A DNA stretch of 40,380 nucleotides from Sphingobacteriaceae bacterium. Lineage in GTDB: Bacteria; Bacteroidota; Bacteroidia; Sphingobacteriales; Sphingobacteriaceae. Made by a program: the position numbers and the translations under genes. This document shows positions 32,096 to 40,064 of the stretch, in pieces. The stretch lies in contig JANWIB010000008.1 in assembly GCA_025450155.1 (NCBI GenBank), positions 1 through 40,380 on the forward strand, written 5' to 3'. Positions within the stretch are counted from its first letter, which is position 1. Each line of letters begins with the position of its first letter. The notes beneath the pieces are model-generated. The model was not told the DNA's origin. It saw nothing but the letters and a program-made list of their open reading frames with translations, and did not search any database.

Positions 32096-32413
32096 ATGGA
32101 TGACTCCATTTTTCTGTTGGTAAAAGACCCTAAAAATCCTTTCCGGGATATTATCAGGCAACGTGATAGTGATTTAAGAATTATAGTTTATTGCTTAAAG
32201 GATGAGAATTTTGAGGCAAATCCGGAAGAACTTCAGTTTTATGCCAATAACAATGGTACTTTTCTGGCTTTTGAAACATCTGATTATACTGGAAAAGATC
32301 CCATAGCCGTAATAGAGGCTATTCGATGGTATGCCGACTATATTGATAATTCCAAAATGGAAATTCTGGCAGAGGATCCACGGACAAACTATAAAACATT
32401 ACGAAACCTTTAG
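32096..32413 (+). CDS. Small soluble protein of unknown function
   Basis: 105 residues from the ATG at 32096. A TTG six codons upstream (32078) would only add a poor leader. There is no signal peptide or membrane helix. The sequence begins MDDSIFLLVKDPKNPFRDII and continues RQRDSDLRIIVYCLKDENFEA, suggesting a small alpha/beta fold; AIRWYADYIDNSKMEIL looks helical. It is acidic overall. I recognise no family. It is the only plus-strand protein gene between the UMF1 transporter and tRNA-Leu, and it is followed by the tRNA promoter. Confidence 0.6.
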   Translation: MDDSIFLLVKDPKNPFRDIIRQRDSDLRIIVYCLKDENFEANPEELQFYANNNGTFLAFETSDYTGKDPIAVIEAIRWYADYIDNSKMEILAEDPRTNYKTLRNL

Positions 32414-32475
32414 CTCCCATTACAAATTCCTATACCTAATAAAAATCAAAATCTAATAAATTTGATAGAAGGTTT

Positions 32476-32483
32476 TATATTTG
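32476..32483 (+). promoter_or_regulatory. Candidate -7 box (TATATTTG) for tRNA-Leu
   Basis: Exact TAnnTTTG match ending 11 nt before the mature tRNA 5' end, as expected if transcription starts a few bases ahead of the tRNA. No TTTG is present 19-21 nt upstream. Confidence 0.5.
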
Positions 32484-32494
32484 CAATCTTCTAA

Positions 32495-32577
32495 GCCCGG
32501 GTGGCGAAATTGGTAGACGCACCATCTTGAGGGGGTGGCGCCTTATGGGCGTGGCAGTTCGAATCTGCTCCCGGGCA
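32495..32577 (+). tRNA. tRNA-Leu (anticodon GAG)
   Basis: The acceptor arm GCCCGGG pairs with CCCGGGC, followed by discriminator A; CCA is not encoded. The anticodon stem CCATC/GGTGG (one T-G pair) holds the loop TTGAGGG, so the anticodon is GAG, decoding CUC and CUU. A long variable arm (CGCCTTATGGGCG) makes it a class II tRNA, as leucine tRNAs are. The T arm is GCAG-TTCGAAT-CTGC. Confidence 0.97.
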
Positions 32578-32610
32578 CATTATAATTATATTGATTTAAG
32601 AATTACGATT

Positions 32611-33549
32611 TCAATATAACATGCTCTGATAGGTATTCATCTTCTTTACATAGTTATTATAAGAATCTACCAAGTAATTCAGGCTATTATTTAACTTATC
32701 ATCATCTACTTTCCCGTATTCAAAATCGTCTAACATCAACTTTAAGTTATCATTATATCCGGACATAGATGATTGAGTGACCACTCTGTAATACTCTTTT
32801 TGGTTCTTAGTCAGCTTAGCAGAATTTAAACGACTGTATTCATCCAGCTCTTTATAGACAGCTATAAAGGCTGCCGCTTGTTTCTTAAAAAGGGCTTCAT
32901 CAAACTGTTCTGCCGTCGCTGTTTTTATTGCTCTTTCTCCATAATTAGCCGCTTTATGGTGAAGAAAGACAAAGCCATTGCCATATTTCTTTAATATCTT
33001 ATTCAATTCTATATCCGCATACTTTTCCATTTCTGCGTTATACAGTGGATAAAGATTCTTCTTTGCTTCGATAAAATCATTAAATCCCTTTACAAATACA
33101 GGATGCCAGAGTTTGCCCTTCTCAAATTTATCCAACTCGAAAAGACGTGTTTTCTTATAGTATTCTTGTGCTTTAAATAGATTTTCTCTGATTGCTTTTA
33201 AAGGGCCGACACAAGCTAATATCGCACGATCAAGATCGGGTATTAACGGGGCTGATTTGGCTGCATTTTCCAAGGCTCTTACTTCGGAGTCATAATACCC
33301 TTCTCCATCAGTAAATCCATAATAATCGTCTTCCTTCCCGGTTACTCCTTTCTCGGGGTCAACATGTTCAAAGTAGTCTTTTGCAAGACTACCGATACGA
33401 GCTCCAAACGTATTATAAAAACTTGTAATGGCATTTAGTTTTCGGATATAAGCAGCATCGGAGGATGCAGATGTGTTTTTACCCGGCTTTTGAGCCATGA
33501 TTGGAAAAACGCTGATTAAGCATAAAAGTAGGGTGAAGATAATTTTCAT
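32611..33549 (-). CDS. DUF3829 (YiiG-like) secreted protein
   Basis: 312 residues, with a signal peptide (about 1-19, ending PIMA before QKPG). The rest is almost entirely helical and charged: YIRKLNAITSFYNTFG, then FKAQEYYKKTRLFELDKFEKGK, EAKKNLYPLYNAEMEKYADIELN and DDFEYGKVDDDKLNNSLNYLVDSYNNYV. This layout matches the DUF3829/YiiG family of all-helical envelope proteins, whose function is unknown. Signal peptide cleavage would leave it periplasmic. It stands alone, convergent with tRNA-Leu. Confidence 0.7.
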   Translation of the reverse strand: MKIIFTLLLCLISVFPIMAQKPGKNTSASSDAAYIRKLNAITSFYNTFGARIGSLAKDYFEHVDPEKGVTGKEDDYYGFTDGEGYYDSEVRALENAAKSAPLIPDLDRAILACVGPLKAIRENLFKAQEYYKKTRLFELDKFEKGKLWHPVFVKGFNDFIEAKKNLYPLYNAEMEKYADIELNKILKKYGNGFVFLHHKAANYGERAIKTATAEQFDEALFKKQAAAFIAVYKELDEYSRLNSAKLTKNQKEYYRVVTQSSMSGYNDNLKLMLDDFEYGKVDDDKLNNSLNYLVDSYNNYVKKMNTYQSMLY

Positions 33550-33599
33550 TCGTATTATGGATTATTAAAACCTGCTACAAGTTTACTAAAAATTTGGAT

Positions 33600-34361
33600 T
33601 TAAACTTCTAGTATGAGTCCATCATAGGCTAATGCCATTCCTTCTGGCAATTCTCTATTGATATCATCATGTCTCCCAAGTCGGTGGCTTATATGAGTAA
33701 AATAGGTTTCTTCCGCTCCTATTTCCTGAGCAAAATTAATGGCCTCTTCTAATGTAAAATGGGAGATATGTTTTTCTCGTTGCAAGGCATTTACTATCAG
33801 AATTTTACTGCCTTTAATTTTTTCTTTTTCCTGTTCAGAAACTGTTTTGGCATCCGTTATATAGGTAAAATCGCCTATCCTGAATCCTAAAATTGGTAGT
33901 TTATAATGCATGATCTGTATAGGATACACTTGTATACCAGCAACAGTAAAGGGAACATGATCAATCTCGTGAAGATTAATTAATGGTACTCCCGGATATT
34001 TAAAATCAGAAAAGGCATAATAAAATTCACGTTTTAAAGAATCTAATACACGTTTCTGAGCATAAACCTCCATATCCTGTTGCTGCTTATAATTAAAGGC
34101 CCTTACATCATCCAGTCCTGCAATATGATCTTTATGCTCGTGCGTAACCAGAATAGCATCTAAATGTTTCACCTTGGCACGGAGCATCTGATACCTGAAA
34201 TCTGGCCCACAATCAATAACAAGGCGTATTCCATCAACTTCAATAAGGACAGAAACCCGTAGGCGCTTGTCCTTGGTATTTTTTGAGGTACACACCTGAC
34301 AATCGCAAGCTATTACAGGTATTCCCTGTGATGTTCCAGTTCCTAAAAATGTTACTTTCAA
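33600..34361 (-). CDS. PhnP-like metallo-beta-lactamase-fold phosphodiesterase
   Basis: 253 residues. The opening LGTGTSQGIPVIACDCQVC carries three cysteines (19, 21, 24) that match the structural zinc site of E. coli PhnP. The catalytic metal site HEHKDH (His74, His76, Asp78, His79) follows. The ending THISHRLGRHDDINRELPEG aligns with the corresponding PhnP region. PhnP opens cyclic phosphate diesters. No C-P lyase genes are nearby, so the substrate here is more likely another cyclic or phosphodiester compound. Its start overlaps the preceding small gene by 4 bp (ATGA), so the two are translationally coupled. Confidence 0.88.
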   Translation of the reverse strand: MKVTFLGTGTSQGIPVIACDCQVCTSKNTKDKRLRVSVLIEVDGIRLVIDCGPDFRYQMLRAKVKHLDAILVTHEHKDHIAGLDDVRAFNYKQQQDMEVYAQKRVLDSLKREFYYAFSDFKYPGVPLINLHEIDHVPFTVAGIQVYPIQIMHYKLPILGFRIGDFTYITDAKTVSEQEKEKIKGSKILIVNALQREKHISHFTLEEAINFAQEIGAEETYFTHISHRLGRHDDINRELPEGMALAYDGLILEV

Positions 34362-34633
34362 AACTGCAGGGTAGTTTGTTTCAGGGTATATAGAAATTGT
34401 TTCTGCTTATCATCCAATAAATTCTCATCTATATTTAGAACTTTTACCAATTCTACCAAGGCAATGATCTTGTTCTCTAAGTTTGAGAATTTATTAACCA
34501 CGATTACTTTACTATTTTCAAGTATACACGCTCCTGTTTTAAAGTTGCCTTTTTCATAACGCACTTTATACCCTGGCGTTTTTAATAAACCCTCTAATTT
34601 ATCCAACGTATATTGAGAATAGGTAAGCGACAT
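34358..34633 (-). CDS. Small protein coupled to the PhnP-like hydrolase, unknown function
   Basis: 91 residues, no signal peptide. The sequence MSLTYSQYTLDKLEGLLKTPGY and the following KGNFKTGACILENSKVIVVNKFSNLENKIIALVELVKVL suggest a helix, a beta hairpin, and another helix. Its stop overlaps the start of the PhnP-like gene by 4 bp, so it is always made with it and is probably functionally related. I know no family name. A -7 box just upstream would make the transcript almost leaderless. Confidence 0.7.
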   Translation of the reverse strand: MSLTYSQYTLDKLEGLLKTPGYKVRYEKGNFKTGACILENSKVIVVNKFSNLENKIIALVELVKVLNIDENLLDDKQKQFLYTLKQTTLQF

Positions 34634-34638
34634 GTTTT

Positions 34639-34646
34639 CAAAAATA
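34639..34646 (-). promoter_or_regulatory. Candidate -7 box (TATTTTTG), minus strand
   Basis: Exact TAnnTTTG match starting 6 bp upstream of the ATG at 34633, so a transcript would begin at or within a few bases of the start codon (nearly leaderless). No -33 element. Confidence 0.35.
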
Positions 34647-34651
34647 CTTTA

Positions 34652-34659
34652 TATTTTTG
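34652..34659 (+). promoter_or_regulatory. Candidate -7 box (TATTTTTG), plus strand
   Basis: Exact TAnnTTTG match 15 bp upstream of the ATG at 34675. The alternative TTG start at 34657 would fall inside this box, which favours the ATG. It is only 6 bp from the opposing box for the divergent gene. Confidence 0.4.
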
Positions 34660-34674
34660 AAACGATTATTTAGC

Positions 34675-35295
34675 ATGAAAAAAAGCATTCTACCACTTAT
34701 TGTTCTTTTAATTACCTCTTTTTTTAGCAAAGCACAAAATACCGAAAGTATTTATCATTTTATGAATGAAACCATAACACTCTCACCAAGAGAGAATAGT
34801 GACATTCGTTCGGATTGGGGGATATTTTTTAGTTCTAAACTCTATACTATTGATGAAAGAATTTATGATAAAATTGATTATGAGGGATTTTATAAATGCA
34901 ACATTCCCATTGACATTTTGGATGAATTAAAAAATAAAGCTAAAAAGCTAGATACCACCTGGCAAAACAAGTTTAAATGGCAGAAAAAGGACATCAAAAA
35001 GTTTATTGTAGTAAACTCTGATAAAAACATTCCGATAAGCGCTTTAGATAAATTAACCCTCACGAGTAACGAAAAGAAGCAGGCTTTAAAATGGATTAAG
35101 GAATGGAACAAAACCCCTCTTAATGAAAGGTTGATTAATTATGCAAGCGTTCCCGTTTTGTCTGATGATGGGAAATATGCATTAGTGATTAGAGGACAAT
35201 CTACTGGAAGTATGGGTTGGGATTCGGTATTTATTTATAGCAAGGTGACTGGAAAATGGAAAATTATCGGATCAAGAAAGATTACTACCTTATAA
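34675..35295 (+). CDS. Secreted protein of unknown function
   Basis: 206 residues from the ATG at 34675. A TTG six codons upstream would lie inside the predicted promoter. A signal peptide (about 1-19, ITSFFSKA before QNTE) precedes a mostly helical, Lys/Trp-rich domain: RIYDKIDYEGFYKCNIPIDI, WQNKFKWQKKDIKKFIVV, KKQALKWIKEWNKTPL. A final beta hairpin (YALVIRGQSTGSMGWDSVFIY) closes the sequence. I recognise no family; the mature form should be periplasmic or surface exposed. It is convergent with lolA, with their stops 3 bp apart. Confidence 0.65.
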   Translation: MKKSILPLIVLLITSFFSKAQNTESIYHFMNETITLSPRENSDIRSDWGIFFSSKLYTIDERIYDKIDYEGFYKCNIPIDILDELKNKAKKLDTTWQNKFKWQKKDIKKFIVVNSDKNIPISALDKLTLTSNEKKQALKWIKEWNKTPLNERLINYASVPVLSDDGKYALVIRGQSTGSMGWDSVFIYSKVTGKWKIIGSRKITTL

Positions 35296-35298
35296 AAC

Positions 35299-35949
35299 CT
35301 ACCTTAAATCCACTATTTCTACTCCCGGATAGTTTTTCTTATCAAAAGAGAAAAATGAATCGGAAATTTTAACAGTAGAAGTAAATGAATTGATAGTATA
35401 GGTATACCGGCTGCCATTTTTATCAAAAATAACAGCGCTCTTAATTTGTTTATTCAACTTACCAATGCTTAATCTTATCTTAAAAAACGAACTTTTACTA
35501 TCTATAGGGGTCAGGTCAATCGTATGATAACTAAGGCCATTACTTTTAGTATCGCCCAAGTAGATGTATTTGTATCCTTTTTCGTAAATGGTATAAATTT
35601 TAGCCGGATTTAACGCATTGGGGCTATTATCTACCTCGTTAATTTGCACTTCTTTATCATCTTTTAAATACGTCCATTGGCTTTTTCCATCACTCATTAA
35701 TTCCTGATCGTCCAACATTATCTTATACTTATTTGTATTTGATTGAACGAAAAATGTTCCTTGCTTAGTTTCTTTGACATTCGCTTGAGGGTTATTTATA
35801 GCATAAGTAAATTCGGTTCTTATTACATTATACGAGCGATACTTTTTACTTACCTCTGCTAAGATTGTTTTTGCCTTGGCATCTTTTTGTGCGAACAATG
35901 CAGTGGTCGAACCTAATATCCCTATCACTAATAAAATCACTTTTCTCAT
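35299..35949 (-). CDS. lolA: Outer membrane lipoprotein carrier protein LolA-like
   Basis: 216 residues with a signal peptide (about 1-20, ending LFA before QKDA). A LolA-type incomplete beta-barrel follows: YNVIRTEFTYAINNPQANVK, GTFFVQSNTNKYKIMLDDQE, then the DGKSQWTYLKDDKEVQIN strand and DNSPNALNPAKIYTIYEKG. LolA carries lipoproteins across the periplasm from LolCDE to the outer membrane. The gene starts 20 bp after the ftsK stop; this ftsK-lolA pairing recurs in Bacteroidota. No LolB is expected in this phylum. Confidence 0.88.
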   Translation of the reverse strand: MRKVILLVIGILGSTTALFAQKDAKAKTILAEVSKKYRSYNVIRTEFTYAINNPQANVKETKQGTFFVQSNTNKYKIMLDDQELMSDGKSQWTYLKDDKEVQINEVDNSPNALNPAKIYTIYEKGYKYIYLGDTKSNGLSYHTIDLTPIDSKSSFFKIRLSIGKLNKQIKSAVIFDKNGSRYTYTINSFTSTVKISDSFFSFDKKNYPGVEIVDLR

Positions 35950-35969
35950 TATTTTACCTATTTATTCGC

Positions 35970-38528
35970 TTATTCTTTATTATTCAGATTATTGAGAAAT
36001 TGCTCTAAAGCATATTCATCAGGAATTAAAACTTCTCGTGCCTTACTTCCCTCAAAAGGACCTACCACGCCAGCCGCTTCTAATTGGTCTATCAACCGCC
36101 CGGCTCTGTTATAACCCAATTTCAATTTTCGCTGGATAAGCGAAGTTGAACCTTGCTGATGTAAAACAATTAAACGGGCTGCATCTTCAAATAAGGGATC
36201 GCGATCATCAGGATCAAAATCCTTGATGCTCCCCCCCTCTCCACTTTCATCAATATATTCGGGTAAATACCAGGCAGAAGCATATCCACGTTGCGAACCA
36301 ATGAATTCAGATATTTTTTCCACCTCGGGCGTATCCACAAAAGCACATTGAATACGAATCAAATCACTCCCGGTGGACAAAAGCATATCTCCACGGCCAA
36401 TTAACTGGTCGGCTCCTCCGGTATCCAAGATGGTTCTTGAGTCTATCTTCGACAATACTCTGAATGCCAACCGTGCAGGAAAGTTTGCTTTAATAGTCCC
36501 GGTAATAATATTTACTGAGGGCCTTTGGGTAGCAATAACCAGGTGTATTCCCACCGCACGAGCCAATTGCGCTAAACGTGCAATTGGAGTTTCCACTTCT
36601 TTACCTGCAGTCATCATTAAATCAGCAAATTCATCAACAATCAATACGATAAATGGTAAGAAACGATGGCCCTCGTTGGGGTTTAATTTACGGTTGACAA
36701 ATTTTACATTGTACTCTTTAAGATTTCGAACCTGGGCATTTTTAAGCAGATCGTACCGTTGATCCATCTCGATACACAAAGAGTTCAAGGTATTAATTAC
36801 CTTTTTTGTATCGGTAATAATGGCATCTTCTTCGCCGGGAAGCTTGGCCAAAAAATGGCGTTCTATCTGTCTGAATAAGGTTAGTTCAACTTTTTTAGGA
36901 TCAACCAGGACAAACTTTAATTGCGAAGGATGCATCTTATAGAGAAGCGAAACCAGAATGGCATTAATTCCAACAGATTTACCTTGTCCGGTAGCTCCGG
37001 CAACTAATAAGTGAGGCATTTTAGCCAAATCGGCAATGTACACTTCGTTTGAGATGGTCTTTCCCAAAGCGATGGGTAAATCCATGGTAGTATTCTGGAA
37101 CTTTTCAGTTGCCAAAACCGAACGCATAGATACCATCTCGGGATGTGAATTGGGAACCTCTATACCAATAGTCCCCTTCCCCGGCATTGGAGCAATAATA
37201 CGAATTCCTAAAGCCGCAAGGCTTAGAGCAATATCATCCTCTAAGTTTTTGATCTTAGAAATACGAACTCCAGGAGCCGGAATAATCTCATATAAAGTAA
37301 CGGTTGGGCCGATGGTAGCTTTTATCTTATCAATTTCAATACTGTAATGATTCAGCGTTTCAACAATCCTATTTTTATTGGCCTCTAATTCTTCAGCATT
37401 TACAGCTATTTTGCCCGTTCCATGATTTTCTAATAAATCTAATGTTGGTTGACGATAACTCGAAAGCTCGAGTTTTGGATCATATTCGCCAAACTGTTCA
37501 ACCAATGATGCAGCTTTGCTTGCTTCTGTTGACTCTATGATAAGTTCCGGTTCGGGTGAAATAATCTCTGTTAATGGGATTTGATTGGCATGAGTTTCAG
37601 TAAACGAGTCCACTTCATTTTCTGTCGAATTAACAATGAGTTCGTTTGCACCTAAAACTTTTGGAGGCAGAATAACTTCAGTTTCCTCATCATTTTTAAG
37701 TTCAAAGGCTGGTGCAATTCGTTCTTGCTGTAATAAATTCCTATTTAAATCAAATTCAACTGGTTCTGATTTAACTTCATTTTCCAGTTCCATATCGCCT
37801 GTGTCTTCAGGAATGATGTAGTGTTCTTTTTTCTTTCGTTGGGGAAGTTTAAAATCAATGTTATAGGCAATAATCAAGGTAGTTAAGCCCGCAAAACCTA
37901 GCAATCCAGCCACACCCGCATTGCCAATTTGCACTTGCAGTATCTTATTTGTCCAAAAACCAAATTCCCCTTCTAAAAAATGAGGAGAATCCACGAAAAA
38001 CCCATGAAAAAAAGCAAGGGCTAGGGAAATATAAATTAGTAGAAAAAAAGAGTAACCCAGGGTTTTACTTACTGAAAACAACTTTACTCTAACCAATAAC
38101 CAATAACCAATAATGAAAAATACCCCGATAAAGATAAATGATGCTACACCAAACCATTCGTAAATAAACTGATGCGAAAGTAATGCACCAAATTTGCCTA
38201 ACCAATTCTCTACTATAGTGGTTTTTATGCCTAAGGTTTCGAGTTCTTTCTGAGTTTTAAAAAGGTTATTCCATCCACCATTAGCGTCTAATACATAACT
38301 CTGATCCTCTTTCCAAGTAAAAAGATAGGAGGTAAACGCTACCAGAAAATACAATGATATGATAAGAAAAAACAGACCAATTATCTTAATTAGGCGTCCA
38401 TCATTAAAATTAAATTTAGGCAGTATTTCTGTTTTAGCCTTTGGTGCCCTATCCCCCTCGCCTGTAGTTTTACGCTTCGGTTCATCTCGGAATGAATTTG
38501 TTCTAAACTGGTTTCCTCTTAAGGACAT
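35970..38528 (-). CDS. ftsK: FtsK/SpoIIIE DNA translocase
   Basis: 852 residues. A basic cytoplasmic leader is followed by four membrane helices (about 48-68, 126-146, 157-177 and 204-224). An acidic linker (about 240-350) leads to the alpha/beta translocase motor with Walker A GATGQGKS (511-518) and Walker B FIVLIVDEFADLM. A winged-helix gamma domain (about 775-852) binds KOPS-like sequences (QGSTSLIQRKLKLGYNRAGRL). FtsK pumps chromosome dimers and termini through the closing septum. I chose the ATG at 38526-38528; an upstream TTG at 38553-38555 lies inside a perfect -7 box. The response regulator gene ends 57 bp upstream. Confidence 0.95.
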   Translation of the reverse strand: MSLRGNQFRTNSFRDEPKRKTTGEGDRAPKAKTEILPKFNFNDGRLIKIIGLFFLIISLYFLVAFTSYLFTWKEDQSYVLDANGGWNNLFKTQKELETLGIKTTIVENWLGKFGALLSHQFIYEWFGVASFIFIGVFFIIGYWLLVRVKLFSVSKTLGYSFFLLIYISLALAFFHGFFVDSPHFLEGEFGFWTNKILQVQIGNAGVAGLLGFAGLTTLIIAYNIDFKLPQRKKKEHYIIPEDTGDMELENEVKSEPVEFDLNRNLLQQERIAPAFELKNDEETEVILPPKVLGANELIVNSTENEVDSFTETHANQIPLTEIISPEPELIIESTEASKAASLVEQFGEYDPKLELSSYRQPTLDLLENHGTGKIAVNAEELEANKNRIVETLNHYSIEIDKIKATIGPTVTLYEIIPAPGVRISKIKNLEDDIALSLAALGIRIIAPMPGKGTIGIEVPNSHPEMVSMRSVLATEKFQNTTMDLPIALGKTISNEVYIADLAKMPHLLVAGATGQGKSVGINAILVSLLYKMHPSQLKFVLVDPKKVELTLFRQIERHFLAKLPGEEDAIITDTKKVINTLNSLCIEMDQRYDLLKNAQVRNLKEYNVKFVNRKLNPNEGHRFLPFIVLIVDEFADLMMTAGKEVETPIARLAQLARAVGIHLVIATQRPSVNIITGTIKANFPARLAFRVLSKIDSRTILDTGGADQLIGRGDMLLSTGSDLIRIQCAFVDTPEVEKISEFIGSQRGYASAWYLPEYIDESGEGGSIKDFDPDDRDPLFEDAARLIVLHQQGSTSLIQRKLKLGYNRAGRLIDQLEAAGVVGPFEGSKAREVLIPDEYALEQFLNNLNNKE

Positions 38529-38552
38529 TATAAAGTAAGGGGTTAACAATGA

Positions 38553-38560
38553 CAAATATA
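38553..38560 (-). promoter_or_regulatory. Candidate -7 box (TATATTTG) for ftsK-lolA
   Basis: Exact TAnnTTTG match on the minus strand, 25 nt upstream of the ftsK ATG. It lies in the 56-bp gap after the response regulator, so ftsK may have its own promoter. No -33 element at the usual distance. Confidence 0.45.
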
Positions 38561-38584
38561 GTGTATTATCACCATTAAGTGTGG

Positions 38585-39964
38585 TTATTGTTCACGTTTT
38601 AATCCGTATTTTTCTATTTTACTATACAAATGGCTACGTTGGATATCAATATCATCGGATGTTTTAGATACATTCCAATTATTCTTTTCCAGTTTGTATT
38701 TGATATATTCCCGTTCCGCAAAATCTTTGTATTCCTGAAAGCTGGTAAATTTATCAAAATTAGACTGCAACACTGTGGCTCCGTTTACCTCCGAATGTTG
38801 TGATGCTGATGGATTGGCAAAAGTGTGAACATCATTTTCGGTGATAACTTTATCACTCAAAATAATTAATCGTTCTACCATATTGTGCAATTCGCGGATG
38901 TTACCTGTCCATGGCAAAGCTTTCAGCGCTTCAATAGCACCTTCGCTAAATTTCTTTGCCGATGTACCGTATTCACTACATATTTCCTCACAAAAATTTG
39001 AGACTATTGTTTCAATATCCTCCTTCCGTTCTGCAAGGCTTGGAACGTGAATTAAAATAACGCTAAGACGATGGTAAAGATCCATACGGAAATTACCTAC
39101 TTCGATCTCTTTTAGCAAATCTTTGTTTGTTGCCGCAATTACCCTCACGTCTACCTCAATTTCTTTTTCGCCGCCTACACGGGTAATTTTATTTTCTTGC
39201 AAAGCCCGTAAAACCTTGGCTTGGGCAGATAAACTCATATCGCCGATTTCATCCAAAAAAAGCGTTCCGCCGTTTGCCTGCTCAAATTTACCGATACGTT
39301 GTTTTACCGCTGAGGTAAAAGAACCTTTCTCGTGACCAAATAATTCACTCTCTATCAGCTCTGAAGGGATTGCCGCACAGTTAACTTCAATTAAAGGGGC
39401 ATGCGAGCGGTTTGATTTTTCATGCAACCAACGAGAAACAAGCTCTTTTCCGCTGCCATTAGCACCCATAATCAATACGCGAGCATCTGTTGGCGCAACA
39501 CGCTCAATAGTTTCTTTTATTTTAGTAATGGCTGGGGAGTTTCCTAAAATTTCGCGGGTTTTACTAACTTTTTGCTTAAGTACTTTGGTTTCTGTAACTA
39601 AATTTCCACGCTCTAAAGCATTGCGTACTGTAATAAGTAAGCGGTTTAAATCCGGTGGTTTAGATACAAAATCGTAAGCGCCTTTTTTACTGGCTTCAAC
39701 AGCAGTTTCAATAGTACCGTGGCCAGAAATCATAATAAATGGAAGATCGGGCTTTATTGCCAGTCCTTCAGAAAGGACTTCAATTCCATCCATTTTATTC
39801 ATTTTAATGTCGCAAAGGACAAGATCCAACGGATCTTTTTTGATAATTTCTAAAGCATCTGCCCCGTTGTCAACATCTTCTACATCGTAATCTTCATACT
39901 CTAAAATCTCACGTAAGGTATTGCGTATAGCCCTTTCATCGTCAACAATTAGAATTTTGGCCAT
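38585..39964 (-). CDS. NtrC-family response regulator with altered GAFTGA motif
   Basis: 459 residues. The receiver domain (1-120) has phosphorylation site Asp52 (LCDIKM) and acidic pocket Asp8-Asp9. The AAA+ domain (about 140-370) has Walker A GANGSGKE (167-174) and Walker B FLDEIG (236-241). The L1-loop motif is GSFTSA (214-219) instead of GAFTGA, which contacts sigma-54. A C-terminal Fis-type helix-turn-helix (about 428-455) ends SHLYSKIEKYGLKR. The layout is that of a sigma-54 enhancer-binding activator, but the changed loop makes sigma-54 activation uncertain. No sensor kinase lies nearby. It is upstream of and co-oriented with ftsK. Confidence 0.92.
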   Translation of the reverse strand: MAKILIVDDERAIRNTLREILEYEDYDVEDVDNGADALEIIKKDPLDLVLCDIKMNKMDGIEVLSEGLAIKPDLPFIMISGHGTIETAVEASKKGAYDFVSKPPDLNRLLITVRNALERGNLVTETKVLKQKVSKTREILGNSPAITKIKETIERVAPTDARVLIMGANGSGKELVSRWLHEKSNRSHAPLIEVNCAAIPSELIESELFGHEKGSFTSAVKQRIGKFEQANGGTLFLDEIGDMSLSAQAKVLRALQENKITRVGGEKEIEVDVRVIAATNKDLLKEIEVGNFRMDLYHRLSVILIHVPSLAERKEDIETIVSNFCEEICSEYGTSAKKFSEGAIEALKALPWTGNIRELHNMVERLIILSDKVITENDVHTFANPSASQHSEVNGATVLQSNFDKFTSFQEYKDFAEREYIKYKLEKNNWNVSKTSDDIDIQRSHLYSKIEKYGLKREQ

Positions 39965-40064
39965 TAGAATTTGTTTTAGAAATTGAGGTTTAAACGTTGC
40001 TAAGATAAAGATTGTTTTGCTAATCGTCTGTTTTTTCAGACACTATTCTGTGAAAATAAAAAAA

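Noticed and set aside
40026..40041. Hairpin GTCTG-T6-CAGAC between the response regulator and rnpB
   Set aside because: A short stem with the T-run in the loop rather than after the stem; it does not behave as a terminator on either strand.
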